Shown here: positions 1 through 7,897 of the stretch, one piece after another
Numbering within the stretch: the stretch's first letter is position 1
Layout of the letters: each line of letters starts with the position of its first letter
NCBI RefSeq assembly: GCF_014695725.1
Contig: NZ_JACJOU010000033.1
Location: 310,001 to 374,000, forward strand
Origin: Microcoleus sp. FACHB-672
Lineage (GTDB): Bacteria; Cyanobacteriota; Cyanobacteriia; Cyanobacteriales; Oscillatoriaceae
DNA: 64,000 bases
Direction: 5' to 3'
Translations under genes and position numbers: made by a program
The notes under the pieces: generated by a model
The model's input: the letters and a program-made list of their open reading frames with translations, nothing else
Told to the model about the DNA's origin: nothing
The model's database searches: none

Positions 1-1455
1 ATCACCGGCCCCGCCTAGGAGGGTTGAATTTGAAGAGGAATCTCCACCAGAGAGAAGATCATTGCCACTGCCGCCATCAAGCAAAGCTAGGGCTTCACCA
101 ACATAAATCCTGTCATTGCCGTCCTCACCATAGATTTGGAAATATCCCCCTCCACCAGAGAGAATGTCATTGCCATTGCCGCCATAGTATTCGCCACCAC
201 CAGCTCCACCAGAGACCCAGTCGTTGCCATCCCCTCCCTTGAGGATGTCATAGTTGATGCCGTGGCCGGTGCCATCTCCGCCATCGATAGTGTCATCGCC
301 GGCTCCCCCATCGGCTATGTCATTGCCCCACTCGGCAGAGATGAAGTCATTGCCTTCCCCACCTTCTATTGAGTCATTCAAATACCCACCATAGATAACG
401 TCATTGCCGGTTCCCCCGACTAAGTAGTTGTCACCGTCAACACCATTAACACTATCTTGGCCAGACAGGTAGCCGCCTTTGAGGGTATCATCGCCTTCTC
501 CGCCAAAGAGGGAATCACTCCCATCCTTACCTTCAATGGAGTCATTGCCCTCCTCGCCTAGGAGCGAGTCATCGCCTTCTCCGCCATTGATGAAGTCATC
601 GCCTTCCCCGCCATCGATAAAGTCATTACCTTCCTCACCTAAAAGCGTGTCACTGGCAAGGAAATTATCAGGGTTATTATTGCCCATGATTGAGTCATTG
701 CCTTCCCCACCTAGAAGTAGGTCACGGCCCATTCCTCCTGCAACAGTGTCATCGCCGGCTCCACCAGTTGCGCTTATCGAATCGGGTCCAGAGCCTTGGA
801 TCAAGTCATTACCATTGCCCCCATCGCCTTTACCGCCAAAGACGAGTGTCATGACGTCATCGCCATCCTCGCCATAACTGGTTCCACCACTTTCGTATAA
901 ATAAAAAGTGTCGTTGCCGGCTCCGCCATACATTTGCCCATAACCGAGAACCCCTAGTAAGGAGTCATGGCCATCCCCACCATAGAATAAGTAGTCACCC
1001 GGGCCGGTGGTGTTGCCCGCATTGTAGAGGGTATCGTTGCCTTCGCCACCGATTAGGGTGCCACCGCTTACACGAATATAATCATTGCCGGTGCCACCAT
1101 CGGCGAAAGTAATGGCAAGATGCCCGCCCACAAGGACGTCATTGCCCTCCCTACCGTACAAGTATAAATTTCCTTGTTCCTTGTCAGAGGCAATTACTAA
1201 GTCATTGCCTCTGCCGCCGTCTAAGGTGTCATCACCGAGATAGCTGTTATTTCGGAGGGTGTCATCGCCTTCCCCGCCATCGAGATAGTCATTGCCTTCC
1301 CCGCCGGTGAGTGAGTCATTGCCGACTCCCCCTTCTATATAGTTATTGCCGTTTCCCCCATCTAGGGTGTCATTGCCGGCGTATCCAAATAGAGAATCCT
1401 CTTCATCTCCACCGACAAGGTAATCATTACCCACAGTGCCTGTATAAACTGCCAT
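1..1455 (-). CDS. RTX-type calcium-binding repeat protein (3' part outside window)
   Basis: The frame reads from ATG at 1455 without a stop to the window edge (485 codons), so the C-terminus is missing. The start follows a GAGG ribosome site 4 nt upstream. The product opens with MAVYTGTVGNDYLVGG and is almost wholly built of hemolysin-type nonapeptides of the form GGxGNDxL/I (for example GGEGNDSLTGG, GGDGNDWVSGG), roughly one every 9-20 residues. Such repeats bind calcium as a parallel beta-roll and are typical of proteins exported by type I secretion. No signal peptide is visible, which fits that route. No catalytic domain is seen in the visible part; one could lie beyond the edge. No type I ABC transporter, membrane fusion protein or TolC gene lies in the window. 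The plus-strand open frames over this region are mirror images of the repeats. Confidence 0.88.
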   Translation of the reverse strand, partial: MAVYTGTVGNDYLVGGDEEDSLFGYAGNDTLDGGNGNNYIEGGVGNDSLTGGEGNDYLDGGEGDDTLRNNSYLGDDTLDGGRGNDLVIASDKEQGNLYLYGREGNDVLVGGHLAITFADGGTGNDYIRVSGGTLIGGEGNDTLYNAGNTTGPGDYLFYGGDGHDSLLGVLGYGQMYGGAGNDTFYLYESGGTSYGEDGDDVMTLVFGGKGDGGNGNDLIQGSGPDSISATGGAGDDTVAGGMGRDLLLGGEGNDSIMGNNNPDNFLASDTLLGEEGNDFIDGGEGDDFINGGEGDDSLLGEEGNDSIEGKDGSDSLFGGEGDDTLKGGYLSGQDSVNGVDGDNYLVGGTGNDVIYGGYLNDSIEGGEGNDFISAEWGNDIADGGAGDDTIDGGDGTGHGINYDILKGGDGNDWVSGGAGGGEYYGGNGNDILSGGGGYFQIYGEDGNDRIYVGEALALLDGGSGNDLLSGGDSSSNSTLLGGAGD

Positions 1456-2610
1456 ATTTTCCTCTTTTATTCCTTAACAATCCGCATTTTTCATCAGTTT
1501 TTTAACTGCACCCTGATGAAAGAATTTTGTATGTATTTGTTGATGAATCGCAACTTAAACTAGGAAACTTTACAAAATCTTCTTAAAATCTTCAAAGCTT
1601 TGGCTGCCTGCTATTAACCTTTATCAGCTTTAATGTGTAAAAAATTATACCCGGCAGCCCTCAAGTAGAATTTTTTCAATTATTAGGCATTCTGACTTTT
1701 AGCCTTATTTTTGACTTAGGCTGCGGCCAATCCCTGATCATTATGGCGCTTTGATTTATTGAAAAGTTGCCAAATTGGCATTTCTTTTATTAAACATTCA
1801 ACTATTGCTAGCCTGTGTTTAGGTATAAAAATTTTATTATTAATTCTTAATATTAAAAAGATTTTAAAGCCAGAAAATTTTTAGAATCTCTGTCAAAAAC
1901 TCTGTTAAATTTTACAAAATCTGCCATTATTTTTTTTGTAACAGCTTATTTAGCTAGCTAAAACAGGTATTTGGAGCCATAGCAAAACAGACGATTAGCA
2001 GAATGTGATGGAAACTTGCCAAAAAGTTGCCCTAGCTGATTGACTAAGGCTTGTCTAGCTTTATTTGGAATCAACTAAGGTTTGTGGTTTTTACACAGAT
2101 GCTTAATCAATCGAATTGCCATTGAAGAGGGCTTGACAAGATTCCCAGAGTACAGATATCGGACTCTGTGCTTCTCAGACTAAAGATGCACCGGCTCAAT
2201 TGACCCTTGTGTTAGTCAGGGCCTAGAAGCCTTGTATTTAAGCTAATCTATTCTTAATTGGTAAACATTGATACAAAATCCCCCTAAAGGAGGATTTATC
2301 GCAATCTTGTTAGAAAAGAACAGACTGCTTTTCCTCGGCACATCACGAGTACTAGATAGAAAACTAAGAATCAAGAAAGACAATTTACTAATTTTGTGTT
2401 AACAAAAAATATTTTTAGAAGGTAATTATTATCTTTGTTAAAGATTATATAATTTGCAACTTAATAAATAATATTTTTATCTAATCTAACTTAATAAAAA
2501 ATGATAAATATTTTTTATTATATGACAGTTCAAAATTTAAACTTTTTCAAACCATAGATGATAGCGCAGGGAACAGTCAAAGATACACTGATAATATCTA
2601 TTTATTTAAT
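1456..2610. other. AT-rich intergenic region
   Basis: About 1.15 kb without a convincing gene on either strand. It holds the upstream region of the leftward RTX gene and the downstream region of desC. A short inverted repeat (CATCAG ... CTGATG, about 1493-1517) lies in the RTX leader, and a small AAATCCCCC/GGAGGATTT stem near 2276-2297 resembles dispersed cyanobacterial palindromes. No promoter can be assigned with confidence. Confidence 0.5.
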
Positions 2611-2657
2611 CAAACAAAAAAATAGAGTGGGTTTCTCAAAAAAAGAAATGCCCACTC
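2611..2657 (-). terminator. Rho-independent terminator of desC
   Basis: GAGTGGG (2625-2631) pairs with CCCACTC (2651-2657), extended by TTTC/GAAA. On the minus strand the stem is followed by a run of T (complement of the A run at 2616-2622). It lies about 28 nt past the desC stop. Confidence 0.8.
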
Positions 2658-2684
2658 AACTATCTATTAGCCATTAGTTATTAA

Positions 2685-3542
2685 CTACTTGTCGGCTAAT
2701 TTCACCTTCGTGGCTAAACCAAGTGCTTGCAAAAATTGAATCGTCATCCACGTTAAATCAATTTCCCACCATTGCAAACCGTGACGGGCAGAATATTGAC
2801 AAGCGTGGTGATTGTTGTGCCAGCCTTCTCCATAAGTCACCAAAGCTACCCACCAACAATTCGTAGATTTATCTTCAGAGTCAAAGGTGCGGTAGCCAAA
2901 TTTATGAGTGGCGCTGTTCACAAACCAGGTGCAGTGAAAAACCACAACCAAGCGAACAAAGATACCCCAAACAACAAATGACCAACCTAACCCTGGAGAA
3001 TATGCTTCTCCCAAGAAGTAGAGCAAAACGCCTAGGCCAATTTGAAGCGGGAAAAAATACTTGTTTAAAAACTGATAAACTTTGTCATCAGCAATATCTT
3101 TGGTGAAGCGATCAACTTCTTTATCGGCTGGAATGTGATAGAACCAGCAAGTCATGTGACTCCACAAAAAGCCTTTGTTGGAATCATGGGGATCTTTCTC
3201 CTGATCCGAATACAAGTGGTGCATCCGGTGTAGCCCCACCCAATCAGTCACGCCGCCTTGGCAAGTGAGGGAGCCGCAGAAAATGAGAAAATACTCCAGC
3301 CACTTAGGAGTCTGGAAACTCCGGTGAGTTACGAGGCGATGGAAACCGAGGGTAATGCCCAACCCACCCGTTACCCAGTGAAGGAAAACGGCGACTCCCA
3401 CTGCTGCCCAGCTAAAGTTACTGGGCAAGAAAGCTAAAAGAGCAGCAAGGTGGACTGCTGCCATGAAGATGATCACCGTCCACTTGGGGCGAAGCGGCGT
3501 TTCTTGTAAAGTCTGTTCTTGTTTTAAAGGTGCGATCGTCAT
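2685..3542 (-). CDS. desC: Acyl-lipid Delta9 fatty acid desaturase
   Basis: 285 residues. The three histidine boxes of membrane di-iron desaturases are present: HRLVTH (68-73), HRMHH (105-109) and HNNHH (242-246). They are separated by hydrophobic segments (about 23-60, 165-180, 190-208) in the usual layout. The family introduces the first double bond at C9 of stearoyl groups on membrane glycerolipids, using ferredoxin in cyanobacteria, and acts in thylakoid and plasma membranes. The N-terminal 20 residues are a variable, soluble leader. The gene stands alone, leftward, with its own terminator and an upstream region shared with the divergent gene at 3622. Cyanobacterial desC paralogues exist for sn-1 and sn-2 acyl chains; which one this is cannot be told from the sequence alone. 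Confidence 0.93.
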   Translation of the reverse strand: MTIAPLKQEQTLQETPLRPKWTVIIFMAAVHLAALLAFLPSNFSWAAVGVAVFLHWVTGGLGITLGFHRLVTHRSFQTPKWLEYFLIFCGSLTCQGGVTDWVGLHRMHHLYSDQEKDPHDSNKGFLWSHMTCWFYHIPADKEVDRFTKDIADDKVYQFLNKYFFPLQIGLGVLLYFLGEAYSPGLGWSFVVWGIFVRLVVVFHCTWFVNSATHKFGYRTFDSEDKSTNCWWVALVTYGEGWHNNHHACQYSARHGLQWWEIDLTWMTIQFLQALGLATKVKLADK

Positions 3543-3621
3543 GAAGATATTTTGTGGGAACTATTTGACTCAATCTGCGCCATAATGAACTCCGCGCACC
3601 TAGATGGCCGGCGAGGGGTTA

Positions 3622-4854
3622 ATGGATAGCATTCAACAGCTACAGGCAGCAGAAAAGGCACTGTCTCCGATTTTTTCTGGAATTGACGCTCAGGTCAAGC
3701 ATAATCTCAAACGTGTCTTGGATGCCTTTCGCGCTCATCGTGTCGGGGTTCACCATTTTGCCGGCGTCACCGGCTATGGTCACGATGATTTGGGGCGAGA
3801 AACGTTAGATCGTGTGTTTGCTGAGGTCATGGGCGCTGAGGCTGCCGCAGTGCGGGTGCAGTTTGTATCTGGAACCCATGCTATCGCCTGCGCCCTATAT
3901 GGCGTTCTCCGTCCGGGGGATGAAATGCTCGCTGTTGCCGGCCCCCCTTATGACACATTAGAAGAAGTCATTGGATTACGGGGATCTGGCCAAGGTTCGC
4001 TCATGGATTTTGGCATAAGTTACCAGCAACTCCCCTTAACCAACACCGGCACCATTGACTGGCAAGCTTTGGCATCTGCTGTCACCGAGAAAACCCGTTT
4101 GGCTTTGATCCAGCGCTCTTGCGGATATTCTTGGCGTTCGAGCTTGTCAATATCAGATATTGAAAAGATTGTCAAGATTATCAAAGAACAAAATCCCCAA
4201 ACGGTTTGCTTTGTCGATAACTGTTACGGGGAATTTATTGAAGAACGGGAACCCCCGGCAGTCGGTGCTGATTTGATTGCCGGCTCATTAATTAAAAATC
4301 CCGGCGGCACCATCGTCCCCGGCGGTGGTTACATTGCCGGTCGAGCAGACTTGGTCCAAGCAGCTGCGTGCCGGCTCACAGCCCCCGGAATAGGCAGTAG
4401 CGGCGGCGCTACCTTTGATTGTAACAGATTGTTAATGCAAGGTTTATTTTTAGCCCCTCAAATGGTTGGGGAAGCCATGAAAGGCAATCACCTCACCGGC
4501 TATGTTTTCGACAAATTGGGATATCCCGTGAATCCGCCCCCAATGGCACCGCGTCGGGATGTCATCCAAGCCATTCAGTTGGGAACCCCAGAAAAATTAA
4601 TTGCCTTTTGCCGCGCCATTCAGCAGCATTCCCCCGTGGGTTCCTATCTAGACCCAGTGCCGGCACCGATGCCAGGGTATGAAAGCCAACTGGTGATGGC
4701 CGGCGGCACCTTTATCGATGGCAGTACCTCGGAATTTTCTGCCGATGGGCCACTGCGGGAGCCTTACACAGTCTTCTGCCAAGGCGGAACACACTGGACT
4801 CATGTTGCCATTGCCCTGGAAGCTGCCATAGAAGTTATTGGCAAGAAAGATTAA
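3622..4854 (+). CDS. PLP-dependent methionine gamma-lyase family protein (aluminium-resistance type)
   Basis: About 410 residues, a PLP-dependent fold-type I protein of the family annotated 'methionine gamma-lyase' or 'aluminum resistance protein'. Hallmarks are FVSGTHAIACAL, the acidic FVDNCYGEF segment that contacts the cofactor, and AGSLIKNPGG with the likely Schiff-base lysine at about residue 225, followed by the PGGGYIAGR loop. The start is placed at ATG 3622 because GAGGGG lies 3-5 nt upstream; a further in-frame ATG at 3604 would add six residues. The exact substrate is not settled for the cyanobacterial members; C-S lyase activity on sulfur amino acids is inference from the family. 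It is divergent from desC. Confidence 0.82.
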   Translation: MDSIQQLQAAEKALSPIFSGIDAQVKHNLKRVLDAFRAHRVGVHHFAGVTGYGHDDLGRETLDRVFAEVMGAEAAAVRVQFVSGTHAIACALYGVLRPGDEMLAVAGPPYDTLEEVIGLRGSGQGSLMDFGISYQQLPLTNTGTIDWQALASAVTEKTRLALIQRSCGYSWRSSLSISDIEKIVKIIKEQNPQTVCFVDNCYGEFIEEREPPAVGADLIAGSLIKNPGGTIVPGGGYIAGRADLVQAAACRLTAPGIGSSGGATFDCNRLLMQGLFLAPQMVGEAMKGNHLTGYVFDKLGYPVNPPPMAPRRDVIQAIQLGTPEKLIAFCRAIQQHSPVGSYLDPVPAPMPGYESQLVMAGGTFIDGSTSEFSADGPLREPYTVFCQGGTHWTHVAIALEAAIEVIGKKD

Positions 4855-4995
4855 TTTTGTTCATTGCCGCAGCTCATCCACCTCCAATCCCCCAAGTGCC
4901 GGCAATTTCCTCAAAAACTGATAGAAGACAATTTCTCGATACAATTCTATACATCCGCTGATAAACTTTGGAGTGGTCTATCACTAGGAGTCGGA

Positions 4996-5199
4996 ATGGA
5001 AATAGGTCAGAGAGTGAAAGTGTGCCGTCTGAGAGACCGGCTGCCGGCCAATGTAGTCGGCAAGCTCAAGCAGAATCCAGTCGGCACCATTGAACAATTT
5101 AAAATGGTGGATGGCAGCGGCGTTGGAGTATTTGTCCGGTTTGATGACAAATTTTCTACCTGGTTCTTTGAAGACGAACTAGAACCGCTACAACAGTAA
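4996..5199 (+). CDS. DUF2862 small conserved cyanobacterial protein
   Basis: The predicted product is 67 residues beginning MEIGQRVKVCRLRDRL and ending in WFFEDELEPLQQ. It matches a small cyanobacterial domain of unknown function (DUF2862) with an SH3-like pattern of short beta strands and a conserved VFVRFDDKFSTWFFEDEL tail. The frame stays open upstream to 4864, but AGGAG lies seven bases before ATG 4996 and the upstream residues look non-conserved, so the short start is preferred. The gene follows the lyase by about 140 bp and may share its transcript. Function unknown. Confidence 0.72.
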   Translation: MEIGQRVKVCRLRDRLPANVVGKLKQNPVGTIEQFKMVDGSGVGVFVRFDDKFSTWFFEDELEPLQQ

Positions 5200-5212
5200 T
5201 CATTTGCCAGCC

Positions 5213-5270
5213 GTCATTTGTCGTTTGTCAAAAATAGCGCCCAACAGACCAAGGACAAACGGCAAACGAC
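5213..5270. repeat. Imperfect inverted repeat of GTTTGTC-type units
   Basis: The left arm 5213-5229 and right arm 5254-5270 are 17 nt each and complementary at 15 positions, with a 24-nt loop. The arms are themselves made of tandem TTTGTC units, a style common in intergenic repeats of filamentous cyanobacteria. No T run follows, so a terminator role is unproven. Confidence 0.6.
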
Positions 5271-5381
5271 AGTTGCGCCGGAGTGTGGCACACATCCAAA
5301 ACGACCGCTAACATAAGGAAAACTTGGATTTTTGAGTGCTGCACTCGATATCGTTGGATGCTGTCAGCATAGGAAATAAAC

Positions 5382-6479
5382 ATGGCCCGGTTTTTAACAT
5401 TTTTGGGTAAAGGCGGCACAGGCCGAACCACCATTGCAATTGCCGCTGCCAAGAAATTTGCCAGCCTTGGGCAGCGAGTGCTACTTGCCGGCTCTGACCC
5501 TGGGCCAGGGCTAGGTATACTGCTCGGAGAAGCTATTGGGCCAGATCCACAAGAGATCGCCCCGAACCTAAAAGCAGTGCAGTTTCAGACATCTGTGCTG
5601 CTAGAACGGGGTTGGGAAGAGGTGAAAAAGCTAGAAGCGCAATATGTCCGCACACCTTTTTTCAAAGCCGTTTTCGGCCAAGAATTAGGGGTCGTGCCGG
5701 GGATGGATAGTATCTTAATTTTGAATGCCATCCGCGAGTATGACGCCACCGGCCAATATGACGTAATTATCTACGATGGCACCGGCGATCAAACCACATT
5801 GCGAATGCTGGGTTCCCCAGAAATTGTTAGCTGGTATATCCGCCGGTTTCGTCAGGTATTTGCCGACTCCGACTTGGGCAAAACCTTATCGCCTTTTATC
5901 CAACCTGTCACCAGTTCCGTCCTGAATGTAGATTGGTCAGGGGATAATTTTTCCCAACCAACTCAGGAATTTAACAAAGTTCTGGATAAGTGGAAGGACG
6001 CAGTTGCCGATCCCAACCAAGTCACTGCCTACTTAGTCACCACCGGCAACGAAGCAGCCATCGCCACCGCCCGCTATCTTTGGGGCAGCGCCCAACAAGT
6101 CGGGCTAAGCGTTGGGGGTGCGATTTTGAATCAAGCGTCTGTAACCGATACCTTTGCCGGCGAATTCGATCCCTTGCCAATCAGCTCAGTTCCCTTGTGT
6201 AGTGATGATAACTGGCAACCGCTAATCGACGCCCTGCCAGATTTTAGCAAGGCCGGCAGCGTACCCAAACCGATCACCATTAACGTTGCTGAGCGCACCG
6301 TCAGCTTATTTTTGCCCGGTTTTGACAAAAAGCAAGTCAAACTGACTCAGTACGGCCCAGAAGTCACCATAGAAGCCGGTGATCAGCGGCGCAACATCTT
6401 TCTCCCCCCAGAGTTGAAAGGCAGACAAGTCAAAGGAGCTAAGTTTCAAAATCAATCCTTAATTGTCTCATTTGCCTAA
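5382..6479 (+). CDS. ArsA/Get3-like ATPase with Hsp20-like C-terminal domain
   Basis: 365 residues. The N-terminus carries a deviant Walker A (GKGGTGRTT, 9-17) with the family's signature glycine-rich loop. The YDVIIYDGTGD segment (about 126-136) supplies the Walker B/switch acid. The last 70 residues (from about 295, TINVAERTVSLFLPGF) form an alpha-crystallin-like beta domain, as in the ArsA_HSP20 architecture of cyanobacterial and plastid homologues. Members hydrolyse ATP and bind hydrophobic or tail-anchored clients, or arsenite efflux partners; the metal-site cysteines of true ArsA are not apparent, so arsenite transport is unlikely. It sits 100 bp upstream of chlG on the same strand, possibly co-transcribed. 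A chaperone role for membrane proteins is inference. Confidence 0.8.
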   Translation: MARFLTFLGKGGTGRTTIAIAAAKKFASLGQRVLLAGSDPGPGLGILLGEAIGPDPQEIAPNLKAVQFQTSVLLERGWEEVKKLEAQYVRTPFFKAVFGQELGVVPGMDSILILNAIREYDATGQYDVIIYDGTGDQTTLRMLGSPEIVSWYIRRFRQVFADSDLGKTLSPFIQPVTSSVLNVDWSGDNFSQPTQEFNKVLDKWKDAVADPNQVTAYLVTTGNEAAIATARYLWGSAQQVGLSVGGAILNQASVTDTFAGEFDPLPISSVPLCSDDNWQPLIDALPDFSKAGSVPKPITINVAERTVSLFLPGFDKKQVKLTQYGPEVTIEAGDQRRNIFLPPELKGRQVKGAKFQNQSLIVSFA

Positions 6480-6579
6480 CAATCAGTCGTTTAGAGGGCC
6501 GAGATTGGGAGATTGAGAATTGCCAAATCCCCACATCCCCTAATCCCGGCTTCCCATTCCTCAACTCCCCAATTCCCCA

Positions 6580-7599
6580 ATGTCTAATCCTCCAACTTCT
6601 TCGCCAAATCAAGCCGAGGGGACTGCCGACGCAGCAGCAACCCAGACAGATCGCAGCGCTAAAACCAGACAACTTTTAGGCATGAAAGGCGCTGCCGGTG
6701 GCGAAACCTCCATCTGGAAGATTCGCTTGCAGCTAATGAAACCGATCACCTGGATACCTCTGATTTGGGGTGTGCTGTGTGGGGCGGCTTCTTCGGGCCG
6801 GTTCACTTGGACACTGGAAAATGTGCTAATAGCAGCGGCTTGTATGCTGCTGTCTGGTCCTGTGCTGGTCGGTTACACCCAAACCCTCAATGATTTTTAC
6901 GACCGCGAAATTGACGCGATTAACGAACCTTACCGTCCCATTCCCTCCGGTGCGATCTCAATTCCTCAAGTCGTTACCCAAATTTTGGTGTTATTACTGG
7001 TAGGAATTGGCATAGCTTATGCCTTAGATGTGTGGGCAGGCCATGAATTTCCCACCATCACCGCCATCGCCCTTGGTGGATCTTTTCTGGCTTATATTTA
7101 TTCAGCCCCACCCCTAAAGCTCAAGAAAAACGGCTGGTTGGGTAACTACGCCCTCGGTGCCAGCTACATCGCCCTGCCTTGGTGGACCGGCCACGCCTTA
7201 TTTGGCGATCTTAATCCCACGATCATGGTTTTGACCTTATTCTACAGCTTGGCCGGCCTGGGAATTGCCGTTGTCAACGACTTTAAAAGCGTTGAAGGCG
7301 ATCGGCAGCTTGGCTTACAATCCCTGCCGGTGATGTTTGGCATTACCACAGCCGCCTGGATCTGCGTGATGATGATTGATGTCTTTCAAGCAGGAATCGC
7401 CGCTTACCTGGTCAGCATTCACCAAAACCTCTACGCTGTGATTCTGGTGTTGCTGATTATTCCTCAAATTACTTTCCAGGATATGTATTTTCTGCGGAAT
7501 CCCCTGGAAAATGATGTTAAATATCAGGCAAGCGCTCAACCTTTCCTCGTCTTTGGAATGCTCTTTACCGCTATAGCCTTGGGGCGTGCCTTTGTTTAA
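6580..7599 (+). CDS. chlG: Chlorophyll a synthase (geranylgeranyl/phytyl transferase)
   Basis: 339 residues, a UbiA-superfamily prenyltransferase with eight or nine membrane segments. It attaches the phytyl or geranylgeranyl tail to chlorophyllide a in the thylakoid membrane, the last step of chlorophyll synthesis. The first aspartate-rich motif is NDFYDREIDAINEPYRPIP and the second is NDFKSVEGDRQLGLQSLPV, both diagnostic for ChlG. KTRQLLGMKGA before the first helix is also typical. The first 30 residues are low in complexity and variable. No good ribosome site precedes ATG 6580; the 60 bp before it are a C-rich repeat-like tract. An internal ATG at codon 35 exists but would remove the conserved RQLLG element. 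Confidence 0.95.
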   Translation: MSNPPTSSPNQAEGTADAAATQTDRSAKTRQLLGMKGAAGGETSIWKIRLQLMKPITWIPLIWGVLCGAASSGRFTWTLENVLIAAACMLLSGPVLVGYTQTLNDFYDREIDAINEPYRPIPSGAISIPQVVTQILVLLLVGIGIAYALDVWAGHEFPTITAIALGGSFLAYIYSAPPLKLKKNGWLGNYALGASYIALPWWTGHALFGDLNPTIMVLTLFYSLAGLGIAVVNDFKSVEGDRQLGLQSLPVMFGITTAAWICVMMIDVFQAGIAAYLVSIHQNLYAVILVLLIIPQITFQDMYFLRNPLENDVKYQASAQPFLVFGMLFTAIALGRAFV

Positions 7600-7897
7600 A
7601 TGTTCTGATCCCTCTGGGTTCAGCTGTAAGTAGAGTTGTCACAGCCTCTTAACAGGCTAGTTAGACAAACCATTATTCGCTGAACCCTAAATGCGAACAA
7701 TTGACAGCAAAAGCGCAATTTTCGATTTCCCGGTCTAAAATAAAGCGAATGTAGTCTTTGTTTGGGGTGGTGTCTGCAACTTGAGTAGAGAAGTTCTAGC
7801 CTACCGTTGCGGAGAGGATATTGTTGGTGTATCCTTCCAATGGCTCAAGCGAAGGGTTAATAGGGCTGAATCATCTGGTGGTGTGTGAGGGTCTGTT

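Noticed and set aside
24-877. Plus-strand open frames (24-242, 136-372, 479-877) rich in Pro/Ser/His
   Set aside because: They are antisense to the continuous RTX reading frame on the minus strand; their odd composition mirrors the GGxGND repeats.
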